DNA of 39,657 nucleotides from CAYTAP01 sp964435775. Its GTDB lineage: Bacteria > Planctomycetota > Phycisphaerae > Tepidisphaerales > Tepidisphaeraceae. How positions within the stretch are numbered: the first letter of the stretch is position 1; each line of letters starts with the position of its first letter. Below are positions 8,063 to 16,570 of this stretch, piece by piece. The translations under genes and the position numbers were made by a program. Under the pieces are notes generated by a model. The model was given only the letters and a program-made list of their open reading frames with translations. It was not told where the DNA came from and did not search any database. The DNA is taken from contig CAYTAP010000018.1 of NCBI GenBank assembly GCA_964435775.1, forward strand, positions 1 through 39,657. The letters run 5' to 3'.

Positions 8063-8212
8063 GTGAACCCTCTTCTCCTCTCCGCGCTCTTTGCGTCCCT
8101 GCGGTGCGCTTATCTTGCTCATCACGCCGTTGTTGCCAACGAACCCGAAAATCGACACAATCACCCCCCGTGCATTGAGGGGAATACTTTTTGACAGGAA
8201 AAGGCGGTTGAC

Positions 8213-9664
8213 ATGAGTGGGCAGGCGTTTGGCATTGTCGGGTTGGAAGTGATGGGGCGGAACATCGCGCTGAACATCGAACGCAACGGCTTTCCCATCG
8301 CCGTCTACAATCGCACCTATGCCAAGACCGAGCATTTCATCAATGAACTGGCCAGGGGGAAGAACGCCAAAGGGGGGAAGACCGTCGCCGAGTTTGTGGC
8401 GCTGCTGGAGCGGCCCCGGCGAATCCTAATCATGGTGAAGGCGGGCGCGCCCGTCGATGCGGTCATCGCCGAACTCAAGCCCCTTCTCGAACCCGGCGAT
8501 ATCGTCATCGACGGCGGTAATTCGCTGTTCACCGACACCGAGCGGCGGGCGGCGGAATTGAAGCCGACCGGCATTCGCTTTTTCGGGATGGGCGTCTCCG
8601 GCGGCGAGGAAGGAGCGCTCTGGGGGCCGAGCCTCATGCCCGGCGGTGATGAGGAGGCGTACAACCACCTCGCTCCGATCCTCAAAAAGGTGGCCGCCAA
8701 AGCGCCCGACGGGCATCCGTGCGTCACCTACCTCGGCAGGGGGGGCAGCGGGCACTTCGTCAAGATGGTTCACAACGGGATCGAATACGGCGACATGCAA
8801 CTGATCGCCGAGGCGTACGACCTGCTCAAGCATGTCGGCGGATTGAACAACGCCCAGCTTGCCGAGATTTTCAACGAGTGGAACCGGGGGGATGATCTCA
8901 AGAGCTTCCTCATTGAAATCACCGCGCAGGTGATGAACTTCAAGGATGACACGACCGGCGGCAAGCCGCTCGTCGAATTGATCCTCGACAAGGCGGGTCA
9001 GAAGGGGACGGGCAAATGGACCGTGCAGGCCGCGATGGACTTGGGGATCGCGATTCCAACGATCACCGCCGCCGTCGATGCCCGGTGTTTGTCGGCGCTG
9101 AAGGACGAGCGCGTCGCCGCCGCCAAAATGCTCACCGGGCCTTCGCCCGACGGCAAGTACAGTGATGATGTGAAAAAGCTGATCGAGGATGTCCGGGCCG
9201 CCCTCTATTGCTCGAAGGTCTGCTCCTACGCACAGGGCTTCACGCTTTTACAGGCGGCGGATGAGCAGTTCAATTTCGGCCTGCGGATTGGGGAAGTCGC
9301 CGGCATCTGGGAAGCCGGGTGCATCATCCGCGCCGTCTTCCTCAAGGACATCACCCAGGCGATTGGGGAAAACCCCAAACTCGCCAACCTGCTCCTCTCG
9401 CCGCGCTTCCGCGATGCGATCATCCAGCGCCAGGGCGCCTGGCGGCGGATCGTCCATCTCGCCGTCACCACCGGCGTCGCCGCCCCGGCGTTCAGCGCGA
9501 GCCTCGCGTATTACGACACCTACCGCCGCGGGCGCGTTCCCGCGAATCTCATTCAGGCCCAGCGCGATTTCTTCGGCGCCCACACCTATGAGCGCACCGA
9601 CAAGCCCGGCGTCTTTCACACCGAATGGGCGGGATCCCAGCCTTCCCATCCATCGGGTGAATAA
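8213..9664 (+). CDS. gnd: 6-phosphogluconate dehydrogenase, decarboxylating
   Basis: The 483-residue enzyme oxidises and decarboxylates 6-phosphogluconate to ribulose 5-phosphate with NAD(P)+, in the oxidative pentose phosphate pathway. The N-terminal Rossmann motif reads GIVGLEVMGRNIALN, and IDGGNSLFTDTERR is conserved. The substrate motif SGGEEGALWGPSLMPGG is at about 129-145. The catalytic lysine/glutamate region is FVKMVHNGIEYGDMQLIAEA near residues 182-201. The C-terminal GAHTYERTDKPGVFHTEW completes the active site of the dimer. Full length for the family. An AAGGCGG lies upstream of the ATG. The next gene, a sugar kinase, starts 12 bases after the stop, so the two are probably co-transcribed. 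Confidence 0.97.
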   Translation: MSGQAFGIVGLEVMGRNIALNIERNGFPIAVYNRTYAKTEHFINELARGKNAKGGKTVAEFVALLERPRRILIMVKAGAPVDAVIAELKPLLEPGDIVIDGGNSLFTDTERRAAELKPTGIRFFGMGVSGGEEGALWGPSLMPGGDEEAYNHLAPILKKVAAKAPDGHPCVTYLGRGGSGHFVKMVHNGIEYGDMQLIAEAYDLLKHVGGLNNAQLAEIFNEWNRGDDLKSFLIEITAQVMNFKDDTTGGKPLVELILDKAGQKGTGKWTVQAAMDLGIAIPTITAAVDARCLSALKDERVAAAKMLTGPSPDGKYSDDVKKLIEDVRAALYCSKVCSYAQGFTLLQAADEQFNFGLRIGEVAGIWEAGCIIRAVFLKDITQAIGENPKLANLLLSPRFRDAIIQRQGAWRRIVHLAVTTGVAAPAFSASLAYYDTYRRGRVPANLIQAQRDFFGAHTYERTDKPGVFHTEWAGSQPSHPSGE

Positions 9665-9676
9665 AGCCGCACACGC

Positions 9677-10981
9677 ATGATGATCCTCGGCCTCGACATC
9701 GGCTCCTCCTCCGTCAAAGCCGCGCTGTTCCACAACAGCGCGGCCGGGGGGAAGGTCAATGCGTTCAAGTTCCCCACCCGCCGATCGGGCCGGCGCGTGG
9801 AAGTCGATCCGGGCGCCATTCTGAAAGCGATCCGCCAGGCCATCGGGCATCTTGGCGCGTCGGTCCGACAGGTGGATGCCATCGCGCTGTCGGTCATGAG
9901 CCCCTCGTGGCTCGCCATGGACAAGCGCGGCCGGCCGCTTACCCCCATCATCACCCATCAGGACCGCCGCAGCCTCGAAGAAGCCGAACTCCTCGAAAAG
10001 CGCATCGGCAAGCGCCGCCATCTTCGCCTCACCGGCAATCGCCCCGTCCCCGGCGGCATCTCCTCGACCACCTGGGCATGGCACAACCGCCATCACGCCG
10101 CCCTCATGGGCAAGGCCGACCTCGTGGGGCACCTGAACACGTTCCTCCATCGCGAGTGGACGGGCAGCCGCGTCACCGACCCCTCCAACGCCTCGTTCAT
10201 GGGGGTCTACCACACCCTGACGCTCAAGGGATGGTGCGATGAGTTGATTGAAGCGGTGGGGGGACGGCGCTCCCAATTGCCGGACATCCTGGAAGGCAAC
10301 GTCATCGCCGGGGCGCTGACCCAATCCGCCGCCGCCAACCTCGGCCTGCGCGACGGCACGCCCATGATGACGGGTTTGATGGATGGAAGCTGCGGGATGA
10401 TCGCCGCCGGCGCAGCGCCCGGCCAGCTTCTCAACACCAGCGGCTCGACCGACGTGCTCGCCCTCTGCACCGACAAGCCATTGGCCGACGAACACCTCCT
10501 CACCCGCGCCCTGGGCGTCGGGCGGCTGTGGCTGGCCGTCGGCACGATCGCGGCCGCCGGCTCCAGCCTCGAATGGATCAAGAACCTCCTTTTCCCCGAC
10601 CACGACTGGGGGGCGTTCAACCGCCTCGTCGCCTCCCTCGCGCGCAAGGGTGAAACAAACGGCGTCAGTTTCGACCCCCACCTCGCCGGCGACCGTACGA
10701 GCATTCGCCAGCCGCGCGGCGCATTCGCCGGGCTGACGCTTTCCACGACGCGCAATGACCTGCTGGCCGCCGTGATCGGGGCCCTCATCGCCGCCAGCGC
10801 CCGCAGGCTGCCGCTCCTCGAAAAGCAAAAGGTTTCGATCAACCAGAACGTGATCGTCTCCGGCCCGCGCGGCGCAACCGCCTCCCTCTATCGCCGCGCC
10901 TGGCCGGGCGAATGGTCCTTCCGCGCCATGGATGAAGTGACCATCCGCGGCCTGGCGAAACTAAAACCGGATGCGCGATAG
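9677..10981 (+). CDS. FGGY-family carbohydrate kinase (sugar unknown)
   Basis: The 434-residue kinase has the FGGY/actin-like ATPase fold: phosphate-1 motif LGLDIGSSSVKAALF at the N-terminus, MTGLMDGSCGMIAAG near residue 235 with the likely catalytic aspartate, and the phosphate-2 region LLNTSGSTDVLAL near 255. These enzymes phosphorylate sugars such as gluconate, xylulose, glycerol or sedoheptulose, and the sequence does not tell me which. The gene lies 12 bases behind gnd, so gluconate (feeding 6-phosphogluconate to Gnd) or a pentose-pathway sugar such as sedoheptulose or xylulose are reasonable guesses. At 434 residues it is somewhat shorter than typical gluconokinases or xylulokinases of about 500. 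Confidence 0.85.
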   Translation: MMILGLDIGSSSVKAALFHNSAAGGKVNAFKFPTRRSGRRVEVDPGAILKAIRQAIGHLGASVRQVDAIALSVMSPSWLAMDKRGRPLTPIITHQDRRSLEEAELLEKRIGKRRHLRLTGNRPVPGGISSTTWAWHNRHHAALMGKADLVGHLNTFLHREWTGSRVTDPSNASFMGVYHTLTLKGWCDELIEAVGGRRSQLPDILEGNVIAGALTQSAAANLGLRDGTPMMTGLMDGSCGMIAAGAAPGQLLNTSGSTDVLALCTDKPLADEHLLTRALGVGRLWLAVGTIAAAGSSLEWIKNLLFPDHDWGAFNRLVASLARKGETNGVSFDPHLAGDRTSIRQPRGAFAGLTLSTTRNDLLAAVIGALIAASARRLPLLEKQKVSINQNVIVSGPRGATASLYRRAWPGEWSFRAMDEVTIRGLAKLKPDAR

Positions 10982-11065
10982 TCCGCCGACTGGCCACAGG
11001 CCGACAATCCCTTTACCGTAGACCTCGATCTTTGTCGCTCGCATCGACACGAACACGGATGGTTC

Positions 11066-12259
11066 ATGATTCTCCCCCTTCTCCTCCTCGTGCCCGCGCT
11101 TCTGCTCATGGGCATCGTCACCTATGGCACGTCTCCCGACTGGGCTCAGTATCAGCATGGCCTGGACATCATCCTGATGACCCGCCGCTTGCAATGGCCG
11201 CTCGTCATCGTCGCCGTTCTCCTGTGCCTCATCCTCATCGCCACCGTCATCAGCGGCAAGCGCCGCGCCTGGTGGCTCATCGGGCTTGTCCCCATCCTCG
11301 CCCTCTTCATCCACCGCTTCGCCGATCACGGCCGATCCGTTTCCATCTCCGACACCCCCGCCTTTGTGTCCGCCGCCGATGCCTCAAGCTTTGTCCGCGA
11401 TGAGGATTTCGTTGTCGGCCTGCAGTTCGGCGAAACGTATTACGCCTATCCCTACACCATCCTCTACACCACCCCCGTCGTCGTGCAGCCCGATCAAAGC
11501 CGTCGGATGATGCTTCTCTGGTCCCCCTTCGCCAACCGCGCCGTCGCTTATTCCATCGACCGCCAGATCAAAACCCGCGAGCTTGAAATCGTTTCGATGC
11601 CCGCCAACGCGCTGCTCCTCTACAACTCCCGCTTCGGGCAATTCATCAACGGCCTGACCGGACTCACCACCTCCGGCGTGGCTCCCATCGGTTTCAATGC
11701 CCCCATCCCCACCAGTAAAATGCGCTGGCGCGCCTGGCGCGAACTGCACCCCAAAACCAAAGTCCTCTCGCCGCAGGGTCGCCCTCTCGCCGCGGCCGCC
11801 AGTTCTCCGCTTTTGCCCTATTACAAACTTCCCCCAACGCCCGGCCCATTCCCTCCTGATACCGCCATCACCCTCATCGCCACCACCCAGCCCGTCGCCG
11901 TTCCCAGCGACCAGATCACCGACCAGCCCGCCAATCTTCAGGACGGCGCAGTCGCCATCCTTCTCTTCCGCGATCATGCCACCGGCCAAATCCGCGCCTA
12001 CAGCCGCGACATCGGCGACCAGATGACGCCCCTCTTTCACGCCGCCGACAACCCTGCCCGCGATCCCAGCAAAACCCTCTTCGTCGACGCCGACACCCAC
12101 TCCACCTGGGACACCACCGGCCGAGCCGTCTCCGGCATCCTCGCCAAAAAGAAACAATCCCTCACCCCGATCGATGTTGAAGACAACCTCTACTGGGGCC
12201 CCATGAAGTTCTGGTACCCCGACCTGAAACTCCTCCCCGTCAATCCCCAAAAGAATTGA
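11066..12259 (+). CDS. membrane protein with DUF3179 domain
   Basis: The 397-residue protein has three predicted membrane segments in its first 95 residues (ILPLLLLVPALLLMGIVTYG, WPLVIVAVLLCLILIATVIS, WWLIGLVPILALFI). They are followed by a DUF3179 domain: FVRDEDFVVGLQFGETYYAY, then PYTILYTTPVVV and LLWSPFANRAVAYS. Function of the family is unknown. In most members the strand equivalent to LLWSPFANRAVAY carries a 'CPLC'-type cysteine pair, but here it reads SPFA, with no cysteines. The C-terminal part is Pro/Ala/Thr rich. It starts 84 bases after the kinase gene and may share its transcript. A hairpin follows at 12298. Confidence 0.75.
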   Translation: MILPLLLLVPALLLMGIVTYGTSPDWAQYQHGLDIILMTRRLQWPLVIVAVLLCLILIATVISGKRRAWWLIGLVPILALFIHRFADHGRSVSISDTPAFVSAADASSFVRDEDFVVGLQFGETYYAYPYTILYTTPVVVQPDQSRRMMLLWSPFANRAVAYSIDRQIKTRELEIVSMPANALLLYNSRFGQFINGLTGLTTSGVAPIGFNAPIPTSKMRWRAWRELHPKTKVLSPQGRPLAAAASSPLLPYYKLPPTPGPFPPDTAITLIATTQPVAVPSDQITDQPANLQDGAVAILLFRDHATGQIRAYSRDIGDQMTPLFHAADNPARDPSKTLFVDADTHSTWDTTGRAVSGILAKKKQSLTPIDVEDNLYWGPMKFWYPDLKLLPVNPQKN

Positions 12260-12297
12260 TCCCCTAATGCGAGTTGCTGGGCCGTGATTGGATAAAC

Positions 12298-12316
12298 CGC
12301 GGGCGGGACGCCCGCG
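12298..12316 (+). terminator. GC hairpin after the gnd-kinase-DUF3179 genes
   Basis: CGCGGGCG-GGA-CGCCCGCG forms an 8-bp perfect stem with a three-base loop, followed by CTACGCTTTTCG. It lies 39 bases after the DUF3179 stop codon. The T-run is weak, so it could equally be a dispersed GC-rich palindrome. Confidence 0.5.
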
Positions 12317-12396
12317 CTACGCTTTTCGAGCCTGCGGCCTGCGCGGCGAGCCTTTTTTCCGTCCGTCGCTCACGCTTGCGGCTCGTCAAGAAATTT

Positions 12397-12487
12397 TCGA
12401 TTTTTGATTGTTGATTTTGGATTGAGATCAAAAATCGCAAATCCAAAATCAAAAATTCGTCCCTCATCCTTCATCCTTGTCCTTCAT
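12397..12487. repeat. heptamer array with opposed arms (TTGATTT / AATCAAA, then CCTTCAT)
   Basis: Left arm: TCGATTT, TTGATTG, TTGATTT, TGGATTG (12397-12424). The right arm from 12425 reads in the complementary sense (AGATCAA, AAATCGC, AAATCCA, AAATCAA, AAATTCG), then turns into TCCCTCA, TCCTTCA, TCCTTGT, CCTTCAT without losing the 7-bp register. The last 24 bases (12464-12487) are coding: they supply the stop and the last seven codons (MKDKDEG) of the STAS gene. A second array of the AATCAAA word lies at 12951-12985, upstream of the same gene. Confidence 0.85.
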
Positions 12488-12832
12488 CGCCTCCACTCCC
12501 TCTCGCGGATCCGCCACGATGGTGAACAGCTTCCGCGTATGCGACGCCGCCAGCACCGGCTCGATGAACTCCGTATGCGATAAAATCAGCCGTCCTCCCT
12601 TGGTTTTCATCAACTGGTTCATCGCAATGAGCATCCCCAGCGCCGCGCTTCCCATGTGCCGCACATATTTCAAATCCAGCACCATCCGATGATGTCCCCC
12701 TTCGATGAGGCCCAGCAACTGCTCCTGCAAATAGCTCACATCCAGCGTCCCCATCAGATTTTCCGCGCGCAGCCGCACGACCGTCACATTCCCCTGCGTC
12801 CGCAGAATGTACTCCTCCGAATGATCCTTCAT
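12464..12832 (-). CDS. STAS-domain protein, anti-sigma factor antagonist-like
   Basis: About 122 residues from MKDHSEEYILRTQG. The fold is STAS: a first strand TVVRLRAENLMGTLDVS, then HRMVLDLKYVRHMGSAALGM, matching the 'VLDLS.V.(F)(I/M)DSSGLG.L' region where the central serine is phosphorylated by a partner-switching kinase. The serine is present (MGSAAL), but the preceding aspartate is glycine. Such proteins bind anti-sigma kinases of the RsbW/SpoIIAB type, or act in larger signalling assemblies. No kinase, phosphatase or sigma factor gene is adjacent. I chose the ATG at 12832; a GTG at 12865 is possible. Both flanks of the gene carry heptamer arrays, one of which encodes its last seven residues. 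Confidence 0.85.
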   Translation of the reverse strand: MKDHSEEYILRTQGNVTVVRLRAENLMGTLDVSYLQEQLLGLIEGGHHRMVLDLKYVRHMGSAALGMLIAMNQLMKTKGGRLILSHTEFIEPVLAASHTRKLFTIVADPREGVEAMKDKDEG

Positions 12833-12950
12833 ACTCGTTGCGCCCCGTTGCTGTTTTCCCACCACCGATCACCCAATTCCACGTCCCGACTCTATCGATG
12901 CCCTCGTCGAAAGTCATCCTCACAAACCACCAACGCCCTCACGCTACCCC

Positions 12951-12985
12951 AATCAAAAGTCAAAAATCAAAAATCGAAAATGTGA
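12951..12985. repeat. heptamer array (AATCAAA), upstream of the STAS gene
   Basis: AATCAAA, AGTCAAA, AATCAAA, AATCGAA, AATGTGA run in exact 7-bp register. It is the same word and orientation as the right arm of the array at 12397-12487, on the other side of the STAS gene. Confidence 0.8.
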
Positions 12986-13038
12986 ACATTTTCCCTCCGC
13001 CACAATGATGTGGACCGAATCCCCGCACCATCGATACA

Positions 13039-13623
13039 ATGAGTCCCATGCCCGCCCCACATCGCAACCGCCGCATCTTGTGGATCACATCGTGGATTGT
13101 CGCCGCCGCGCTGTTCATCGGCGTCGCCGGGTCCGCCGTCGTCGATTACTGGCTGAAACACATCGAGGCCGGTCCGCGACTTCTCATGGACCATCCCGAT
13201 CTTCCCGCCATCCTCCGCGCCTGCAACCAGGTGCTCAGCGATCCCGTATCCGTGGGTTTCCCCCCGCTCGTTGATGGCAAGACCTCCATCCACGGCCGGT
13301 CACCCGAGCAGCCCGTCCCACCGGCGTTGCCCCAGGTCCTCAAAGACCTCCATTTCGATTTCATGGCCATCCACAACCACACCGTGGGGATCTACTTCGG
13401 CAACGGCTTCCATCACTGGGGATACAGCACCGCCCCCTCCCCCAGCCAGCCCCAGCGCGAGCTCATCCCCGGCCTGTGGTTCTGGAACAACCTCGGCATC
13501 CCCCGCAACCTTTCCCGGCTTCCCTATTTCCTCATCACCAAAATCCTTCTGGTCGCCGCCTCCATCGCTCTCATCCTCGCCATTACACTCAAGCCCCGCA
13601 TCCAGCTCCCCGCGCACGATTGA
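13039..13623 (+). CDS. hypothetical membrane protein with two terminal membrane segments
   Basis: The 194-residue protein has a basic N-terminus and a membrane segment at about residues 14-36 (ILWITSWIVAAALFIGVAGS). A soluble middle of about 120 residues has aromatic-rich strands (FDFMAIHNHTVGIYFGNGFH). A second membrane segment lies near the C-terminus (LITKILLVAASIALILAITL). This predicts an extracytoplasmic middle domain tethered at both ends. No family was recognised. The gene stands alone between the STAS gene (divergent) and the beta-helix gene (convergent). A hairpin overlaps its stop codon. Confidence 0.65.
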   Translation: MSPMPAPHRNRRILWITSWIVAAALFIGVAGSAVVDYWLKHIEAGPRLLMDHPDLPAILRACNQVLSDPVSVGFPPLVDGKTSIHGRSPEQPVPPALPQVLKDLHFDFMAIHNHTVGIYFGNGFHHWGYSTAPSPSQPQRELIPGLWFWNNLGIPRNLSRLPYFLITKILLVAASIALILAITLKPRIQLPAHD

Positions 13624-13637
13624 TCACGCGCGGGGAG
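13606..13637. terminator. hairpin between two convergent genes
   Basis: CTCCCCGCGC and GCGCGGGGAG pair perfectly over 10 bp around a 12-base loop that contains the stop codon of the 13039 gene. There is no T-run on either side. It could work bidirectionally for the convergent pair 13039-13623 (+) and 13701-15815 (-). Confidence 0.4.
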
Positions 13638-13700
13638 CGAGACACAGGAGTTCATGCGTATAAGATGGCCCGGCTGCGGGCGGCCTCCGGGGGTCATCGT

Positions 13701-15815
13701 TCATTTGGGTGCATTGATGATCGTGCAGTTGACCAGGTGCCCGGCCTCTCCCGGAAGCACCTTGGTCGTATCAAACTTGACGTTGGTGAAGGTCGCCTCA
13801 TACGAACCGATGAACGGCGCCTTCTTGTGATGTCTGTCATACTCGACCCATGCGTCCTTGAATTGGCCGCCCACGACATAGACATCCGCCTGCGAGGACA
13901 TCGTCACCTTCACGCGATGCGCTCCCTCGGCCTGGGATTTTTCAAAAACGTTGTCGAGCAGCGAATACTCCTGTGTCCGACCGTAGAAAATGCTTTCGCC
14001 GCTGAACGTGTTGTTGGCGAAGACCAGCCCGATCCCCGCGCAGGTGATCACGTTGATCCGCGATTCAAACCGGTTCCCCTCGATCAAATCTCCCTGCATG
14101 TATTCCCATCCATCCTCCCAGTCGATGTCGCAGCCGGGCATGCGTCCGCCGTTGCGCCGGAAGGTGTTGTCCTTGATCAGCCACTCCTGCCCGCCGCACG
14201 CCGCGAAACCACACGAATAATTGTCCTCGATCGTGCAGCCGATCATGTAGTTGCGAACGGGTATCGCGCGGTTTTCAACGAACGCCACGGCGTCGCCGAA
14301 ATCGGCAACCCCGCGCGCCGGCACGGCGTCCTGGTAAAGCGTCACCTGCATGTAAACGGCATTCTTGGGCAGCGCATATTGCCGATACCTCAGCAGCCCT
14401 CGATCGCCTGAGATCAGCTTCATCTCCTTGTCGTAAAAATACACATCGTAAATGCGGCTGTTTGCCATCGGATACCCCATGTATCCCAGGGGCAACCCAA
14501 TGTTGTAGTAGGGCGTCTTCAACTTGCTGATGTCCAGCGGCTTGATCGTGCGGATCAATCCCTTGGCCGCGATGGGCTTCCCCTGCTCATCGAACCCGCC
14601 CGGTTCCATGTTCCGTGTTGAGATCGGATATTTCGCAAATCGCACCACGCCGGCCGAATTGCTCCCCAACCGGCTGGACATGTTGAAGCCGATGCTTTTG
14701 CGCACCGTCAAATTGCGAATCCCGTTGTTTGCGCCTTCGCTGAAAACGATCGTACAGGCGCCTTCGGTTTTCGGAATCTTTTTCCAATTGGGGAGATATT
14801 TCTCCTTCTCATCGCGCTCCCCGGTCAGTGTGCCGTTGACGATCGAGGCGTTTTCCAGCACACGGACATGATCCTTCTCGGCGAACTCAATGGCTGTATA
14901 CCGCTCGTAATTGTTGGGACGGAGACGAATTTCCGATCCGTTCAGATCCCACTGCACGTTGCTGACCATGTGAATCGTGTCGCTGGGTTCGATGTACAGC
15001 ATCTTCCCCTTCTCCATCAACAGGCGCGCAAAGCCGTTGTCGGCGGTGTATCGCAGCGCCGCGTACAGGCCGGCGCTGTTCGCCTTGGCGGCCTCCTCCG
15101 ACGCATCGTCATATCGAATCCCAAACTTCTTGGGTTCAATCGTGTACGTCTTCCCCGAGTTGCCCGTGTCAGGACGGGCGACAACCTTGAAGTTGATCGA
15201 ATCGGAAAACTTCCCATCCAAAGTCTTCACGGTCACCGTTGCAGTCCCCTCCTTGAGCGCCTTGACCACCTTGGCCGCATCGACGGCTTCCAGAACCGCC
15301 GGATTGGAGGATGAGATCGTAAATGGGTTGCCCCCGATCACGTTGTACGGCAACACATGCGCGATGATCCGCTCGATGTCACCGACGAGCAGTTCCCCAT
15401 CGGCGTTGCCGGCGAGAATTCCCTCGAGCGCTGCGCTATTTTGGGCGACGGGCGCCGTCCCCTCCGCCGTCCCCGCCGCACTGACCACCACGCGAACGTC
15501 AGTCCGCTGTCCGTCGGGGGCGGTGATCGACACCACGGTCGTGCCTTCATGAACGCCTTTCAGCACACCCTTGCCATCAACAGTGACAAATCCTGGGTTT
15601 CCGCTTTCATACGCCAGCGTCTCGCCGGCCTGCAGCGGCGGGGTCACCTTCACAACGATCGCCTTGCTTTGTCCCACTCCAATCGCAATCGGCTGCTCCG
15701 GCACCGCCAGGGTCCGCTCTCCGCCCAGCACCACCCCGACGCTCCCCATGAGACATACCGCCAGCGCAGTCAAAAGAATCACGCTCAGATGACGATGAAA
15801 AATGAGGGTATTCAT
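13701..15815 (-). CDS. secreted protein with two Big2 Ig-like domains and a right-handed beta-helix
   Basis: About 704 residues from MNTLIFHRHLSVILL, a signal peptide with cleavage near VVLGG. AAGGA lies ten bases upstream, so this start is preferred over one 15 codons earlier. Residues about 36-110 form a bacterial Ig-like (Big2) domain (GKGVLKGVHEGTTVVSITAP), and a second, less regular one follows to about 215 (VVKALKEGTATVTVKTLDGK). The remainder looks like a parallel beta-helix of the pectate-lyase or phage tail-spike kind: many short strands with Asn ladders (NNGIRNLTVRKSIG, IGCTIEDNYSCG, WLIKDNTFRRNGG, DLIEGNRFESR). This is exported and probably surface-attached, binding or cleaving polysaccharide; no catalytic residues could be assigned. 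Gene neighbours are unrelated. Confidence 0.75.
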   Translation of the reverse strand: MNTLIFHRHLSVILLTALAVCLMGSVGVVLGGERTLAVPEQPIAIGVGQSKAIVVKVTPPLQAGETLAYESGNPGFVTVDGKGVLKGVHEGTTVVSITAPDGQRTDVRVVVSAAGTAEGTAPVAQNSAALEGILAGNADGELLVGDIERIIAHVLPYNVIGGNPFTISSSNPAVLEAVDAAKVVKALKEGTATVTVKTLDGKFSDSINFKVVARPDTGNSGKTYTIEPKKFGIRYDDASEEAAKANSAGLYAALRYTADNGFARLLMEKGKMLYIEPSDTIHMVSNVQWDLNGSEIRLRPNNYERYTAIEFAEKDHVRVLENASIVNGTLTGERDEKEKYLPNWKKIPKTEGACTIVFSEGANNGIRNLTVRKSIGFNMSSRLGSNSAGVVRFAKYPISTRNMEPGGFDEQGKPIAAKGLIRTIKPLDISKLKTPYYNIGLPLGYMGYPMANSRIYDVYFYDKEMKLISGDRGLLRYRQYALPKNAVYMQVTLYQDAVPARGVADFGDAVAFVENRAIPVRNYMIGCTIEDNYSCGFAACGGQEWLIKDNTFRRNGGRMPGCDIDWEDGWEYMQGDLIEGNRFESRINVITCAGIGLVFANNTFSGESIFYGRTQEYSLLDNVFEKSQAEGAHRVKVTMSSQADVYVVGGQFKDAWVEYDRHHKKAPFIGSYEATFTNVKFDTTKVLPGEAGHLVNCTIINAPK

Positions 15816-16031
15816 GCGGTATTCATCCTTAAACAAATAAAAACTCGATCTTACGATCAAGCTATCCGATCAAATCCTTCCCTGTCAAGAAATACCTGAA
15901 ATACGGCAAGTTGTTGCAGACCAATAACTCGATTTTCCTGCGGCATTCGTACCAAGGGAGGCGCACACCGTTTCGTGACCAATTTCTCTCTCCTCATCCT
16001 TCCACCTTATCCTTATTCCCCACACGCTGAA

Positions 16032-16059
16032 TTGTGATACCCCTCTCGCTGTGTATAAT
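16032..16059 (+). promoter_or_regulatory. sigma70-type promoter of the first bactofilin gene
   Basis: TTGTGA (16032-16037), 16 bases, TATAAT (16054-16059). This gives a predicted transcript start near 16066 and an 80-base leader before the ATG at 16146. The rest of the 15816-16145 spacer shows a degenerate 7-bp run (CCTCATC, CTTCCAC, CTTATCC, TTATTCC at 15992-16019) and nothing else. Confidence 0.6.
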
Positions 16060-16145
16060 CCCGCCCATGCCTCCACCGTCCTTCGATGGCCGAGGCGGCG
16101 TCGCCAGCCGTTCAACATTCCTAACCCCGATCAGGAGATCTATTC

Positions 16146-16568
16146 ATGGCAGAAGCCGGACCCCAGGACTTTCCCACCGTACTTGGACCCGACGCCAGCT
16201 TCAAAGGCGAGATGACCTTCGAGAAGGGGATGCGCCTGCAAGGTCGATTTGAAGGAAAAATCACCACCCCCGGCCGACTCCACGTCGCCCGTGAAGCCAA
16301 ACTCCAGGCCGACGTTGAGGCCGGCGCGATCATTGTCGAAGGGGAAGTTAAGGGAAACCTCAACGCCTCCGACCGGATTGAGCTCAAGCAGAGCGCTCAC
16401 TACGAAGGAGACCTCAGGGCGAGCAAGCTGGTCGTGGATGAAGGGGCCATCTTCTCCGGCCACGTCACCGTCGGCCCGGAAGCCGTTAAAAACCGACCCG
16501 CAGGCGTGCCGCAAAATCGTCCGCAGTCGATGCCTCCGGCGGTTGGGCAGAATCAACCGACGAAGTAG
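16146..16568 (+). CDS. bactofilin (polymer-forming cytoskeletal protein)
   Basis: The 140-residue protein has the bactofilin/DUF583 beta-helix: short repeating strands with small residues at the turns (FKGEMTFEKGMRLQGRFEGK, then LHVAREAKLQADVEAGAIIV, then GDLRASKLVVDEGAIFSGHV). Bactofilins polymerise without nucleotide into filaments that scaffold envelope enzymes. A short unstructured N-terminus and a Pro/Gln-rich C-terminal tail flank the core, as is usual. AGGAG sits eight bases upstream of the ATG. A second bactofilin-type gene follows after 149 bases that are largely a heptamer array, so the two may be co-transcribed, but the spacer is unusual for an operon. Confidence 0.93.
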   Translation: MAEAGPQDFPTVLGPDASFKGEMTFEKGMRLQGRFEGKITTPGRLHVAREAKLQADVEAGAIIVEGEVKGNLNASDRIELKQSAHYEGDLRASKLVVDEGAIFSGHVTVGPEAVKNRPAGVPQNRPQSMPPAVGQNQPTK

Positions 16569-16570
16569 CG

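Noticed and set aside
7720..8194. Several open frames through the metG-gnd spacer
   Set aside because: They are open only because 7- and 9-bp repeats leave frames free of stops; products are simple-sequence peptides with no family.
9248..10828. 526-codon open frame antisense to gnd and the FGGY kinase
   Set aside because: Shadow of two well-recognised genes; composition (Gly/Ala/Glu/Arg) and lack of a ribosome binding site argue against coding.
11384..12250. 288-codon antisense frame under the DUF3179 gene
   Set aside because: Gly/Val/Asp-rich shadow; the plus-strand frame has clear membrane helices and domain motifs.
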